The translations under genes were made by a program, and so were the position numbers. DNA of 64,000 bases. It comes from Peromyscus leucopus (lineage: Eukaryota; Chordata; Mammalia; Rodentia; Cricetidae). The number at the start of each line of letters is the position of its first letter. The first letter of the stretch is position 1. The stretch lies in contig NC_051073.1 of NCBI RefSeq assembly GCF_004664715.2, forward strand, positions 58,631,879 to 58,695,878, written 5' to 3'. The notes beneath the pieces are model-generated. The model did not search any database, was not told the DNA's origin, and saw only the letters and a program-made list of their open reading frames with translations. Shown piece by piece: positions 12,807-25,080 of the stretch.

Positions 12807-13189
12807 TTTTTCTCTAGAAGATTATATAGGTCATAGAATTGACAAAACATAACATAAAAGCTGGCCATAGCCTGACTATGAGCGAGTGAGGGAAGGAAAC
12901 AGGAATAATTGCTTCATTTTAATTTACTTGACTGAACTACTGGTACTGATCTCTGAAATGGGCATCAGAAATAGTTCATTTTGAGGCACTTTTTTTTTTT
13001 TTGATTTCTGAAAGACATCCAAATGGAGATACCAATGGGGATCTGAAGCTCAGAAAGAGGTTTGAATTATTGTTATTAGTTTGAGGGTTATTGGCCTATA
13101 GCTAATATTTAAAATCTTTAGACAGAAAATAGGACCTAGGAATTAGAATGTATGTAGAATATAAAGAACAACAATCTAGAATCAAATCT

Positions 13190-13800
13190 TAAGGCTGAAT
13201 AACTCTGTGGAAAGAAGGATTTAGAATGGAGTAGCTAGGAAACGGGACAACTAGGAGAGCGAGGCTTTGGAGCTAAGAGAAAGAATTATTTGAGATAGAG
13301 AGATAAGGTTAACCTTTTCAGACATCAGACATGAAGAGGACTGAAAAGTGTCCATTGAGTAACCTCAGCAATTGCAATTGCATCATAGTGATGGAAATAG
13401 AAACTAGATTAGAAAATGAATTGGATAATGAAAGAGAACCGAGAACAAGCTTGAACAACTTCTGAGACACTGGGCTGTAAAGTGAGGTAGAAAGATAGAA
13501 AGGTAGCTGAGAAAGAGATACAGAGGTTAAGACATGTTGTTTTGTGGTGGGATGGTCTTACAAAGGAAAAAATCAGAAAGGAAGGATGAGAAAGGGAAAG
13601 TTTCAAAAGATAGGAGAGAGGGTTGAGGTTTCTGAGAAACACGAAGGAGGTAGATCTTGAACGTATGGGTTGGACAGGAGGAAAACGCCTCTTCAGTTGA
13701 CAAAGACATGAGAGGCAGATGAGTTATCAGAGAAGGTAATGGTGCACGCTGCTCTATATCATCCAGAAGGCTTGATGGCAAAAGGGTGAAGACATTCTCA
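13190..13800 (+). repeat. Fossil mammalian dispersed repeat (purine-rich)
   Basis: The G/A-rich + strand includes 'ggactgaaaagtgtccattg' and 'gacaggaggaaaacgcctct'. These match, in order, a later part of the same old dispersed repeat consensus suspected at 3420-3760. Minus-strand open frames (13409-13781) are by-products of the purine bias. Confidence 0.35.
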
Positions 13801-13947
13801 TTAAATGGCTTCCATATTCAGCTGTCTGTTGAAATTACTATTCTAGAGGAGAAATGCAAAGGTTGAAAAAATAGAAAGATTATTAAATAGTTGTTACAGA
13901 CTGTGACCTTGTTTTATTGATTATCTCATTTTACTCCCCTCATCCTC

Positions 13948-14067
13948 AAGACAGGGTTTCTCTGTGTCGCCCTGCTTGTCCTGGAACTCACGCTATAGAC
14001 CAAGCTGTCCTTGAACTCACAGAGATCCACCTGCCTCTTCTCTGGGGCGCCACCATTGCCCAGCCTC
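13948..14067 (-). mobile_element. B1 SINE
   Basis: Antisense B1: 'agacagggtttctctgtg', 'gtcctggaactcacgcta', 'ccttgaactcacagagat', ending 'gcgccaccattgcccagcc'. The consensus 'cccgagtgctgggattaaag' segment is shortened. Confidence 0.85.
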
Positions 14068-14291
14068 ATTTTACTTTTTAATCTTTGGCATTTTGTTATC
14101 TAGTTCTCTTTGCTCAAAATACTATAAGATCTCAAAGTCATTTATATCTCCTCCAGCCCTGAAATAGTAATTTGTAATTGTCAGTCCTTGCTCATTTGCT
14201 TCTTAGATATTTTGAAGTTGGGAAAGTAATGTGACTTAGTAAAGGAGATGAAAGAAATCCCAAAGACACATAAGCATAACCAATTATGCTC

Positions 14292-14307
14292 TTAGTTAAT
14301 TAACTAA
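14292..14307. repeat. 16-bp perfect palindrome
   Basis: ttagttaattaactaa is fully self-complementary. It lies in AT-rich DNA about 45 bp before the solo LTR and has no evident function. Confidence 0.8.
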
Positions 14308-14355
14308 ATAATTAACTCTGTGAGTTAATATTACTTCTATTTTGCTTTTCCTTTT

Positions 14356-14741
14356 TGTAGCTAGAGTTTTCCTGCCTTGCCCACAGTCAGGACAAATCTG
14401 TCACCCGCCAGTCCCACAGCCGCTCAGACCCAACCAAGTAAACACAGAGACTTATATTGCATACAAACTGTATGGCCATGGCAGGCTTCTTGCTAACTGT
14501 TCTTATAGCTTAAATTAATCCATTTCCATAAATCTATACCTTGCCATGAGGCTCCTGGCTTACCGGCATCTTCACATGCTGCTTGTCATGGTGGCGGCTA
14601 GCAGTGTCTCCTTCTGCCTTCCTGTTCTTTCTTTTCTCCTCTCTGTTAGTCCCGCCTATACTTCCTGCCTAGCCACTGGCCAATCAGTGTTTTATTTATT
14701 GACCAATCAGAGCAATCTGACATACAGACCATCCCACAGCA
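14356..14741 (-). mobile_element. Solo LTR with 6-bp target-site duplication
   Basis: A 386-bp unit starts TG (tgtagctag) and ends CA (cccacagca). It is bracketed by the direct repeat cctttt (14350-14355 and 14742-14747), the 6-bp duplication typical of class II (ERVK-type) proviruses. Two CCAATCAG boxes occur near its right end ('ggccaatcagtg', 'gaccaatcagag'). The orientation is uncertain; the minus-strand assignment rests on these motifs reading as upstream promoter elements. I associate this sequence type with cricetid genomes. No internal proviral sequence flanks it. Confidence 0.75.
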
Positions 14742-15048
14742 CCTTTTCCCCACTTTTCTCTTTTGTTTTCATCTGTCACTTACAGCATTGTACCTAGTAC
14801 CAAATATACATGTAATAGATATTTATTGAGTGAATATAATACTTATCTGATTTATGACTTTATTACATCTTCAAATTCAGGCCTGAAATTCTGGCCTGAT
14901 GTATGAATATTAATTATTTGTACTCATTCACTCATTCGTATTTATTAAGCATTTACTATGCACTGGACACTACTGGGAATATATGTAACAAAACAAACAA
15001 AATGCATTTTTGTAAATTATTTTACAGATCATAAAATTAAATATTCTT

Positions 15049-15238
15049 TTTTAAAAACTTATTTTTAATTTATGTGCATTGGTGTTTTACCTATATGTAT
15101 GTCCATGTGAGCATGTCAGATCCCCTGGAACTGCGGTTACAGATAGTTGTGAGCTGCCATGTGGGTGCTGGGAATTAAACCTGGGTCCTTTGGAAGAGCA
15201 TTCAGTGCTCTTAACCACTGAGCCATCTCTTTAACCCC
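15049..15238 (-). mobile_element. B3-like SINE with perfect target duplication
   Basis: Antisense B3: 'ctggaactgcggttacag', 'gtgagctgccatgtgggtgc', 'cagtgctcttaaccactgag'. A perfect 16-bp direct repeat aaaattaaatattctt lies at 15033-15048 and 15239-15254. Confidence 0.92.
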
Positions 15239-15470
15239 AAAATTAAATATTCTTATTCTTGGCATTTTCTTTCCCCCCTCTAACTCTGTACCATCAAAAG
15301 CCAAGGCTTTGATTAGAGCTGACATTCATAATGAAAATGAGGCTCTTTCTTCAGTATTTCCTTTGATTCCTATGCTTTGTGAAATAAAGGTTTCAATTTT
15401 TAAGCTGTAACCCATGATTCTTTCAACTTTCTTACTTTTTTGGACTTTGGAAATCTCTAAGTTGATACAT

Positions 15471-15731
15471 GGGGCTGGAGAGATGGTTCAGTGGTTAAGA
15501 GCACCAAATGCTTTTCCAGAAGATCTGGGTTTGATTCTTAGCACCCACATGTGTGTGGTGATATTTAGAAATTCATCTACACATATGGCTAACAATCACC
15601 TGTAACTCCAGTTCCATAGGATCTGAATTCCTCTTCTGGCATCTATGGGCACTGTGTGTGCATGATACACAGACATACATGTAGGCAAAATACCCATATA
15701 CATAAAATAAAGATAAATCTCAAAAAAGAAG
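15471..15731 (+). mobile_element. B3-like SINE
   Basis: Sense tRNA-like head 'ggggctggagagatggttc', 'cagtggttaagagcacc', then 'ctgtaactccagttcca', and a tail 'cataaaataaagataaatct'. About 30-40 bp of extra sequence (around 15560-15595) separates head and body. Confidence 0.9.
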
Positions 15732-15909
15732 AGTCAGTGCAGGACACATACAGTAAAAATATTTTTAAATTTACAAACCAGGCGCATATTATTCTTACAA
15801 TGTTTTTTCTTATTTATAAATGATTTTTTTTAACCAAATACCTTAGTGCTGTATATTTAAATCACAATTATACACCTAATGAGTCATCTTCATTAAAAAC
15901 TACACAATT

Positions 15910-16086
15910 GGCCGGGCAGTGGTGGTACATGCCTTTAATCCCAGCACTTGGGAGACAGGCGGATCTCTGTGAGTTCAAGGCCAACCTGATCTACAGAGTG
16001 AGATCCAGGACAGGCAACAAAGCTACACAGAGAAGCCCTGTCTCAAAAAACAAACAAACAAACAAACAAACAAACAAACAAACAAA
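15910..16086 (+). mobile_element. B1 SINE with (CAAA)n tail
   Basis: Starts 'ggccgggcagtggtgg', continues 'tttaatcccagcacttgg', and ends 'gaagccctgtctcaaaaa', running into about nine caaa repeats. The internal A/B promoter region is intact to the eye. Confidence 0.93.
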
Positions 16087-17766
16087 CCCGTATGCAATTA
16101 TATGAAGAAAAATGAAAATTCAGCCAAGATATACATTATTTAATATAGTATTTGCCTGTCACTTCCTTCGTGTGCTACTGAAATGATGACATGTGACTCC
16201 TTCTTGTTTTGTTTGAAGAAGTCAGTTTGCTTAAATTTGTTTATTCTTTCCATCTCCTACCCCTAGAACTTTTTGGCAAGACACTGAGTACTTCCTGTGG
16301 ATTACTGAGAAATATTTTGCAGAGCCAGTGACTGCCAATGGTTATGTTAATCTCTTTAAGTTTTTAATTAGAAAAATGAAAGAGCCCAAGAAAATGAATA
16401 AAACCGTCACAGTTCTCAGTCTTAGAGTTTGAATAGAGACAGACTTAGGTTACATATTATCTTTCAGTTTGAAATAATATTTCCATCCATATTGAAAATT
16501 GTTCCATCTATTTAACCATCTTTGATCTAAAAAATACATTTCCTCTTTCACTAGCAAATTTTCTTACGATCTGATTTAAGGCCCTAGAGTTTATTAAGCA
16601 GATAATATGACCGAGTTACTTGTCTACTCTCCCACTTCTATTCTGGATGTCTCTACCCAAACCTAGTGAACTTCACAGTTTCTTTGAAACTTTGGTTTCT
16701 GAAGAACAAAGTAACTAGTAACCCTTACATAGCCAGCAACCCAGGCTGCAGATGATAGCAGACAGCACTGTTTTCATTTTCATGTTTTAACCTTGTGGGA
16801 TTCCTTAGAATTTTTTGACAATCACCACAGTTCATACGAGAATTCTGGTGCTGAAAATTGATAGGGACAAGCATTTGTGATTTCCGATTCACCAAGCATT
16901 TTGTTATGTGCCAACATGGATCCTGTCATCTAGTCTTCATAGCAATCTGTAATCTTACATTCCCTCAATAAATAGAAAACTGAAGCAAACAAATGAATTT
17001 GTCCACTGTCTGCAATGAGTAGATGGCAAACTCAGGTTTATCTGACTGCAGGGTTTCTGTTCTTAAAAATGTACTGTGGGCATCAGAACTCTTAAAGGTC
17101 TTGTCACTCAAATTTAAAAACAGCACTATGGAAAATAGTCATATTTGTTGAGGCACTGAATGTTTTTGATGGCTTATGAGAACAGTGGTACAGAATATTT
17201 TAAGTAGGAGCTGTTCCAGAGAGTTCATGATATTTAGTTTCCATAATTAGATCGTATTAGACACTGACACTCTTGAAAGACTATGCAAATCAATACAAGC
17301 CTTGTATTAGAGAAGGACTATGGTTAAAGACAGTAGAGAATTGGAAGAATGGGGAGGGACAAATGAGGCTGAGAAATATGGGTTTTTTCCTAGCTGAAGA
17401 GAGCTAGAGGGAGAAATAACCCATAAATCACTCTTGCTGCTACTGAAAAAAAAAATCTTGTAATGTGCTTCAGCTTGGCCAAGGTTAAGAAAACAATAAT
17501 GTCTTGTCAGTCTAAGCTAGTGAAAGAGCTGATTAGAACAGAAGACTCATGCTGCATGGCTAGAGCAGACCACATAAGGATTCTCTTGCCTTGGCCTAGA
17601 GTCGGGCCGACAAGATGTCACCCATCTCTTCTTCTACCTTCACATTGGATTTGAATTTTTGTTGCTGGCATTCTGGCTTAGTCTTTAAAACTCTAGTTGA
17701 CAATGTTAATGGAACTAATAATGAATATGGATATGTGTAAAAATTTTGACATTTTACCCACCATAA
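16087..17766. other. Flanking DNA with one old MIR
   Basis: Unique-looking sequence apart from the MIR-like segment at 16880-17070. No gene is supported. Confidence 0.45.
16880..17070 (+). mobile_element. MIR-like SINE remnant
   Basis: The diverged order 'accaagcattttgttatgtg', 'gatcctgtcatctagtcttc', 'aatagaaaactgaagcaaac' follows the MIR core: shrinking quantity words, a 'gaaactgaggc'-like block and then 'ctgactgcag'. Heavily mutated. Confidence 0.5.
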
Positions 17767-17779
17767 AAAATTAGAATGC

Positions 17780-17933
17780 AGCCGGGCAGTGGTGGCACAC
17801 TCCTTTAATCCCAGCACTCAGGAGGCAGAGCCAGATGGATCTCTGTGAGTTCGAGGCCAGCCTGGTCTACAGAGTGAGATCTAGGACAGGCACCAAAACT
17901 ACACAGAGAAACCCTGTCTCAAAAAAAAAAAAA
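17780..17933 (+). mobile_element. B1 SINE with target duplication
   Basis: Near-consensus B1, 'gccgggcagtggtggcac' to 'gaaaccctgtctc', plus an A tail. ttagaatgc is duplicated at 17771-17779 and 17934-17942, or longer if the flanking A run is counted. Confidence 0.95.
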
Positions 17934-17942
17934 TTAGAATGC

Positions 17943-18955
17943 TGTTAATTTTGTTATTGTCATTATAAAACAAGCTCACATCTCTGCTTAAACTGACACA
18001 GTCTTCCTGTGTCTTGGTGAATTAAAGCTCCAGTTATGAAAAGGCTGAGTCTAAATAGGGCTGCTTCCACCAGTCTCCTTGCTCCAAGTCGAAGAAAAGC
18101 AGTCCATCTTTATAGTTTATGGCATCTAGCTCGGGGTCAATGAATCTATTATTTATTGATTGGATCTTGCTGTCAAATTCAGAGCTGAACACCTTTCCTT
18201 ATTTTGTCCATAATTGTAAAAACCCAAACTGTTCCGAACATTCTTTACCACTTGGTTGTTTTCTGGAGAGCTTGTTTGGAGAGTCTGGAAGGGGAGAACA
18301 GTTACTCCGCCCTTCTCGAAGACTGCTCCTCTGTGTTTGGAAGAAGCTCACCCTCTTTGATGGAGCAGACAGCTTCAGGAGGATGCAATGGAGCAGTGAG
18401 GGAGGAAGGGAACATCTGCCTAGTTAGCCACATCAGCCAAATCAACTCTGGTGATCAATGGGGTGACAGATGTCTCAGTCAGATCGCCCACACATCTGCT
18501 TGATTGCTTTCTTAAGAAGTTGATCTTTTGTAGATCTAGCTACACATCTTTATTGACTTTTTCAGCTTTCCACATTCTGACTTCCTCTTGTCCATTCAAG
18601 CAGCAGCAGTATAAAATATCAGTAAATACCAACAAAATGGAAACTTGTTACCACTTTTAACACTTAGAAAAGTCAAATACGTGTTACTAGTTCTTTCCAA
18701 GCTTTATGAAAAGTTTGTGAAAGCTTTTATCGTTTCCCTTTCAAATGGAAACCACAAGCACCCACATGTTCTTCGTCACCCTGTAGTATTTAGTTGATTG
18801 TGCATATTCACTCATCATTTTAAAAACTGCCCTCCAATTTTGTCAACAACCTCTAGAAAAATTTGGCATAAATACAGGTTATATCAAATTTCACTTTATA
18901 TTGGTTCTTTGTACCATGAGTTTTCCATAGGGATTTGTGTTCTGAATAAGGATAT
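17943..18955. other. Unique-looking flanking DNA
   Basis: The least AT-rich part is 18240-18500. No repeat was recognised. Overlapping + strand open frames of about 100 codons (18119-18503) have no protein pattern I know. This is a reasonable place to look for a conserved noncoding element. Confidence 0.35.
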
Positions 18956-18970
18956 AAATTTATAAAATCT

Positions 18971-19142
18971 TTTTTTTTTTTTTTTTTTTTTTTTGATTTT
19001 TCGAGACAGGGTTTCTTTGTGTAGCTTTGCGCCTTTCCTGGGACTCACTTGGTAGCCCAGGCTGGCCTTGAACTCACAGAGATCCGCCTGCCTCTGCCTC
19101 CCGAATGCTGGGATTAAAGGCGTGTGCCACCACCACCTGGCC
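18971..19142 (-). mobile_element. Young cricetid-type B1 SINE
   Basis: Antisense: a long T run, then 'cgagacagggtttctttg', 'gctttgcgcctttcctggg', and ending 'cgtgtgccaccaccacctgg'. A perfect 15-bp duplication aaatttataaaatct lies at 18956-18970 and 19143-19157. The 'tttgcgcctttcctggg' variant points to a cricetid lineage. Confidence 0.95.
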
Positions 19143-19640
19143 AAATTTATAAAATCTTTAAAACATATAATTTAGAATTATATGTGGAAGTACAGTATCC
19201 TGACATAATAATACCCCTTACAAAGCCCCCAGAACTGCTTCAGATATTTAGTATAAAGGCATTTCCTTAATTTTACTTATAATAATATAAAGATATACAT
19301 GAAATAGCCAAGAATATAGAAATGATTGAACAAACTATGTCATATCGATGTACTTGAATAGTTAATGTAGTAGGAAATGCTCACAACAAAATGTTAGTTA
19401 CAAAGACTGGAGATTAAAACAGCATATACTGAATCCTTAAACTTGTTTGAAAATGTTCTTTAAAAATGACTAAAAACACATGTTTATAACTGTTATAGTT
19501 TCTTTAATGGTAGAAATCATGCTGGTACATGAAACAGAAATACTAATAAAAATGTGACCTCTAGGGAACACTAATTAGTAGAAGAATGCTTATAAGGGTC
19601 CCTGTGTTTGTTTTGTTTTTGTTTTTTGTCTTGTTTTCTT

Positions 19641-19798
19641 TCTTTCTTTTTTTTTTAAAAGATTTATTTATTTATTATGTATACAGAAGAGGGTGCCAGA
19701 TATCATTGCAGATGGTTGTGAGCCACCATGTGGGTGCTGGGAATTGAACTCAGGACCTCTGTAAGAGCAGTCGGTGCTCTTAACCTCTGAGCCATCTG
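19641..19798 (-). mobile_element. B2 SINE, internally shortened
   Basis: Antisense: 'agatttatttatttattatg', 'agagggtgccagatatcat', 'gttgtgagccaccatgtggg', 'cggtgctcttaacctctgag'. The duplication cttgttttctt lies at 19630-19640 and 19799-19809. Confidence 0.9.
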
Positions 19799-19809
19799 CT
19801 TGTTTTCTT

Positions 19810-21379
19810 GCTATAGGCTGCAGCTCTTATCTATTGGTAAATGCCTACATGGATACCTTTTAACTTACCCTTTTAGTGCAGCTCTGACTAAAAGCACACA
19901 AGGATAGAACTTAATAGCCATCTAGTCTGATCTCCCTCGTCCTTCAGCAACAGTCTATCCACAGGTGCAGGAGACTTTCAGATCACTAAAATGGAAGAAC
20001 AAATCAAATGTAAAGCCAATCTTTATAAGCCATTCTACAAATGTAAAAGAAGAATGAAGATAATAGATCTGTAAGTTGTTTGCATTCTATAAATCCCTAT
20101 TATATGCTGTTGGCTTCACATTTGTTACATGTGAGAAACTCGAGTCGGTGGGGCTGAAGGTGCCTGTTTGTCCTGCAGTTACCAAGCTTAGGCCTGTGTC
20201 AACATTAAACCCCTTTATCTTATCATGTCACAGTGTGATGGATGAGTATGGGAAAATATGTTTCAGAATATGCACAAAGAACTGATTTTAATTGCATGCT
20301 TAACAGCAAATATTTGAGTTTTGTCCTAGAAGGCATGAGTTCTGTTTGCAATTCTGTTATTGATTGTGTGCTGAGCCATACTTTGTATGTTTTGGTTCTA
20401 TCCTTATGACCCCTGGCTTTTTATCTGAAACCCATGGGAGTATGACATTATTTAATTAATTAACCCTGTGTGCTTTTTTTTTCTTTTGTGGGCTTACAGT
20501 AGGCTGAATGGGGATTTTTTTTTTTAATTTTATAGCCAATGGCTATTCCTTGCTATATGATAGAGAGCGGACAATTATTAACCAGTGCCTCTGATGAAGG
20601 ATATATGATAAGGTAAGAAGAAAGTCAGACAAAGATTTGGAAGGAAGGATAATTCTCTAATGCTTGAAGGTTTACCAGAAAGAAGGTAGATGGAACTTGG
20701 CATCTCAGCTGTGTTCTCATAATGAAATTCTAATTTCTAGGTTGGCAAATAATAAGGATGTCCCTGTAATTTGTCTGATGAACCTGAAATGGGTGACAGC
20801 TTTGGTTGTTTGGTCTAGGACCCATTATCTCATAGCAAGTGGATTGGAGAAGTTTGCTTTTACTAATGTGAACAGTTGCTTGCCTTGCATTATGGTAAAT
20901 CCCACGTTATCACTCCTTTTACAAAGACTCTCTCCAGCTGCTCTGATATTTGCTGAGACTACAGCCTCACTCAGGAAATTAATACTGTCTTGCTCTGTCT
21001 AATTAGTTATTGAATAACTGATTGTCTTCTATTTTAATGGGGCACACCCTAGTGACTCTGTTAATATATTTCAAATTATACCAAGCTTTCCTTATGAGAT
21101 AAACTTCCATGAGCTTGCCATCCCAGAAGGCTTTGCTTTTCATACTCTTTGTCCTCCCACTCTTAAATGTCTTTTAGTTGTATCCAAACTCCTGATGAGA
21201 CTTTTGTTTTTATGTTTTATCCTCATACTTGAAACTGGCCATAATTAACTTTCTTAAATATCAAAGATCTGTATGAGTTTTTGTTTGTTTGTTTGTTTTT
21301 GTTTCTCAAAAGAAAGCCACCAGCATAAATAGAGAACTTTGGAGCTTAGGGATAAGATTGATGATCTAAATCTCTGTTT
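19810..21379. other. Flanking DNA, no feature recognised
   Basis: No gene or repeat family was recognised. The longest open frame (20664-21002, +) shows no domain or compositional sign of coding. Confidence 0.4.
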
Positions 21380-21530
21380 CCAAGTCTGTGTATGATTTTG
21401 GGCTTAAGTTTTTCTTCATTTTCACCACCTATGGAATGAGTTACCAGTAACTACTGAATATCATGTCTGTGAGGATTAAATGAAGAGCCAAATGTAAAAA
21501 ATTGACATAGATCTAGATAACAGTAGATGT
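21380..21530 (+). mobile_element. MIR SINE remnant
   Basis: MIR order is visible: 'gtgtatgattttgggcttaa', 'ttcattttcaccacctatgg', 'gaatgagttacc', 'gtgaggattaaatgaagag'. These match the 'gtgaccttgggcaag...gtgaggattaaatgag' part of MIR. Confidence 0.6.
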
Positions 21531-21569
21531 TCTACAAAGAATGTTAGATTTGATGTTATGGGTTGCCAC

Positions 21570-21952
21570 TGTTATGGGCTGAATTCTATCCCTCCACCCA
21601 AATTCACACTTTGAAGCCCCCACCTTACCTCGGAAAGCAATTTCCTTTGGAGTTGAGACCTTAAAGATTAAATTCAAATGAGGCCACTACTATGGGCTCT
21701 GCTATAGTTTGATGGGTATCATACGATGAGGGAATATGGACACAGACATAGGATTCTAGCCCACAGATAAAAGACTAATTGAGACACAGAGAGAAGGTGG
21801 CTAGTTACAAGCCACTTAGGGCCCTTAGAAGAAAAAGATTGCTGAAACCTTGATCTTAGACTTCTACATTCCAAAATGGTGGGAAAATAAATTTTCTTCT
21901 TTAAGAAACCCAATTTGCACTATTTTGTTTTAATAGTTTGGCAAATTAATGC
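21570..21952 (+). mobile_element. MLT1-type LTR (ERVL-MaLR)
   Basis: Clear MLT1/MST order: 'tgttatgggctgaattctat', 'tttggagttgagacctta', 'aaatgaggccactactatgg', 'ggacacagacata', 'ttgatcttagacttctacat', 'gggaaaataaattttcttct' with the AATAAA signal, then 'tttggcaaattaa'. An old solo LTR. Confidence 0.75.
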
Positions 21953-22039
21953 ACACATATTCACATTTTCCAGGAGAACTGACCACCCCCTTTCCTTTTC
22001 TAGTTTATTTAGTTCTCTGATTAGTAATAGGTAAGTGAG

Positions 22040-22215
22040 TAAGAACGTGGTCTTGAACGTTATTCTTAGATCTGAGGACTAGATTATCTTAAGTGACTAT
22101 GGGCAGATTTCTTTCTGAGCCTTGTTTCCCTAGCTGTACAATATGGGGAGAATGACTGCCTGTCTCATAGAGTGATAATGAGGAGTAAACTAATGAGATG
22201 TTTGTAAAGTTGACA
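22040..22215 (+). mobile_element. MIR SINE remnant
   Basis: 'agtgactatgggcagatttc', 'gagccttgtttccctagctg', 'tacaatatggggagaatgac', 'tgataatgaggagtaaact' follow the MIR consensus in order. Confidence 0.65.
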
Positions 22216-23169
22216 GCTTCCAGGGTCTGGAATATAGATGGCATCCACCTGGTAGAACTTTATACATGCAATGTATATCATTTGCACATTTGCTTTGTCA
22301 TTCCTGCTTGCTTTTGTCAAAGTCCAGCCAATTCCACAAATTCTCCTTTCTATTTGAAGTGTCACACACGTCTATTTTTGTGTTACTTTGTGTCTTTTTT
22401 GGTGTGGAAAAGTGGTTTGGATCAGCCTCATTGTTGCCTTGAGCCCAAGATTATAATTCTTTAATAATGAGTTGTAACATGTTTCCAACACATATTCTAA
22501 AACTCCTTCCAGCTTATTGGTTTCATTGAACGATTTAATTACCTTGTTGCAAGTATCAAGCTCAGACAATTGTTCTTTCTGGTAGCTCTTTGTACTTACC
22601 ATATAGGTAGGAAGACGTCAGGGTTTATGCAGAAACTCTACTCAGGCAATTCCACAGTGTGAGACTATTCCTTAAGTTACAGTGGGGTGATCATTACTTT
22701 ATCCAGCTTTGGCATTTTCCCATTGCTTTTAAGATATGCTGTATGCTCTGACCTCATTCCTAATACCAAATGGTTTGTAGAATAACACCTTGTTGCCTTT
22801 TAATTCAGCATGGAATGTGCTTCCTCATATATCTCACCATGATTCATGTAATGAGAGTCTTCTGTGACAGTGTATATGCTGTTTCCCAGCATCCAAGGTG
22901 CCTTCTGCGCTTTTGCCAATTTCTATCTTTGCCCATTGTCTAGGGTGTCACCACCGTATTTTCTGTTCACAGGAGGTTTTCTCTTTCTTACTTGTTACAA
23001 TTATTTTAAAATTTTCACATTCATCTTTTAGTCAAGTTAATATATGCTGGATACTTACCATGTGTATGTTATTGTGCTACTGTAGAATATTGCTAATATT
23101 TAGAGTAATGCCAGAGAGTCCTAAATATAATATTTCATTTTATTTTTGATTTTATTTGTGTATATATTT
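22216..23169. other. Flanking DNA, no feature recognised
   Basis: Unique-looking, AT-rich, with no coding pattern. Confidence 0.45.
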
Positions 23170-23399
23170 ATGAGGATAAAAGCAGGGTCTTGCACATGTA
23201 AGACAGCTGTTTCACCACCAAGGCACACTTTATAATGTGTTGGTGTTTTGCCTGCCTGCAAGTCTGTGTGAGGGTGTCGGGTCTCCTGGAACTGGAGTTA
23301 CAGACAGTTGTGAGCTGCCATGTAGGTGCTGAGAATTGAACCCAGGTCCTCTGGAAGAGCAGCCAGTGCTTTTAACCACTGAGCCATCCCTCCAGCTCC
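23170..23399 (-). mobile_element. B3-like SINE with ID-like flank
   Basis: 23231-23399 is an antisense B3: 'ggaactggagttacagacag', 'ttgtgagctgccatgtaggt', 'agtgcttttaaccactgagc'. The preceding 23170-23228 has a degraded ID-like 'agggtcttgcacatgtaaga' segment, which is much less certain. Confidence 0.8.
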
Positions 23400-23475
23400 A
23401 GAACTATGTATATATTTTGACATGACTTTTCTTCTATTTTTCATACCTATTTGTTTTTCCAGCTGCATGGCTGTG

Positions 23476-23504
<29 letters not shown>
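23476..23504. repeat. (CT)n microsatellite
   Basis: A short uninterrupted CT run. Confidence 0.95.
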
Positions 23505-23507
<3 letters not shown>

Positions 23508-25080
23508 TCAGCAGGTTGTTAAATTCCCTTTGAGGTCTTCAGAAAAGCTTTTGTCAATCTGTTTCATATGCTTTTCCCTTTTCAGCCTTTTGTTTTACAG
23601 ACTACAGACCACCATCTAATTTGTGACAGTGCGATGCTGGTGATAAGTGATTCAGGTTTTGTTTGTAAACATTCTATTGCTGTTTGCTGAACTGGGATAT
23701 TTTCTTTCTTTGCTTTCACCAAAAGACCAGACCTCCACATGCTATGGACTTGTTTTCATTCATTGAACACTTAAGGAGTTGCAGGTAGGAAGGAAAGAAA
23801 GCATTCAAAAATCTATCATTTTATTCAGCAATGCCTAATACCAAGATCTAGTGTATAACAGATAAGGAATTTGTTTCTACACTAATTTTCCACCCCTACA
23901 AAGCACACATTGTTGAGTATCATCTCATAAATCTTTAGCTGATAGTCATTTACTAGTCCATTGTCCAAAGCCCTTATATGTCTTTTACAAGTGAAATATT
24001 GTGCCAGGTACTAAATTAACTAGAAGGACAAAATTTCATTCCTGCCATTAAGAAGTTGTGGCAATGAAAGTATAAAGGGGGGTTGCAAAGAAATAATGCA
24101 AACATTAAGGAGTAAAACACTCAAAATGAGAATGTGACCATTGAGTAGAGGATTGGACAATCTGAGCACTATTCCATGGCCACTGTTCTTTTGCTATGTG
24201 CTTGAGTAATTTCTGTAACATTCAAATCTCCCCTTTTCTTTCTCTCATCTCTTCTGAAAGAGAAAGGAGGGGGGCGAGTGTCATCCTATATCTAAGATAT
24301 AAGACAATAAATATTTGGGATGATTACTAATTGATTACTAATGGTCTCTGTTGTGTTGCTCAGATTGAAGTATACTGTGAGTTATGGATCCTGAGCTGCC
24401 TTTTAAGAACAACTAGTCAGTGCTCAGAGCTACGTCTTCCCACGATGGAGCGCTGTTTTTGTTTTCCTGTATGGAATAGATTATTTCCATAATGATCCAA
24501 ATGAGAAAAAAAGCTTAAAATGCATCTTGACATGATTTGAGAGAATTCTTTCCTTAAAATTTTAATTTGTCTGTGTGAAAAAGGGAAACATTCTATTTCA
24601 TAGGCTGTGCAAAGCTGGGCAATCGATTCCTTAAGATTTGAAAGCCAATATTCCATCGAAAACCACTTCATTTTGGTACAGATGACCTGTTAAGCCATTA
24701 GGAGGCTAAGACTTTGTAGGGATTAAATGCAGATAGCAGGGCTGCGAGGGGAGCCCAATAGATGTACCTGGTGAGCAGGAGGAGATTCAGGGAAAGAAAA
24801 GGCTACAGAAAAGCCCAGTGCACACTGTGGTCTAGAGCGAGACCCAAGGTAACCCTTCCTGCAGCCTCGGACTCCAGGAGCGCAAGTTCTCAAGCTTGCA
24901 AGCATTCTATTGATTCACACTTGCGTCCTTCAACAGGTAGCGCCAATTACAGCCCCCAAAGCACGGCGCCCGGGCATACTGGCTAGGATGGCTGTCAATC
25001 AAACACCTCACCTACTTTCCTAAATGATCCCCCTCCTCCTGTCACTGGCTTTTCGTCCGACCTATCCCCAAACTTCTCTC
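23505..25080. other. Distal promoter-side flank of STXBP5L
   Basis: No transposon was recognised in the 1.5 kb before the CpG island, unlike the neighbouring DNA. G+C rises from about 24720. 'tgtcaatca' at 24993-25001 resembles a PBX/TALE-type site; this is a motif match only. Confidence 0.4.

Noticed and set aside
15471..15545. tRNA-like sequences with box A/B motifs as tRNA genes
   Set aside because: They are the heads of B2/B3/B4 and ID SINEs, followed by SINE bodies and A-rich tails; none folds as an intact tRNA by eye.
18119..18660. Overlapping + strand frames of 69-102 codons as a small gene
   Set aside because: No recognisable domain, splice context or start context. Kept only as a possible conserved noncoding interval.
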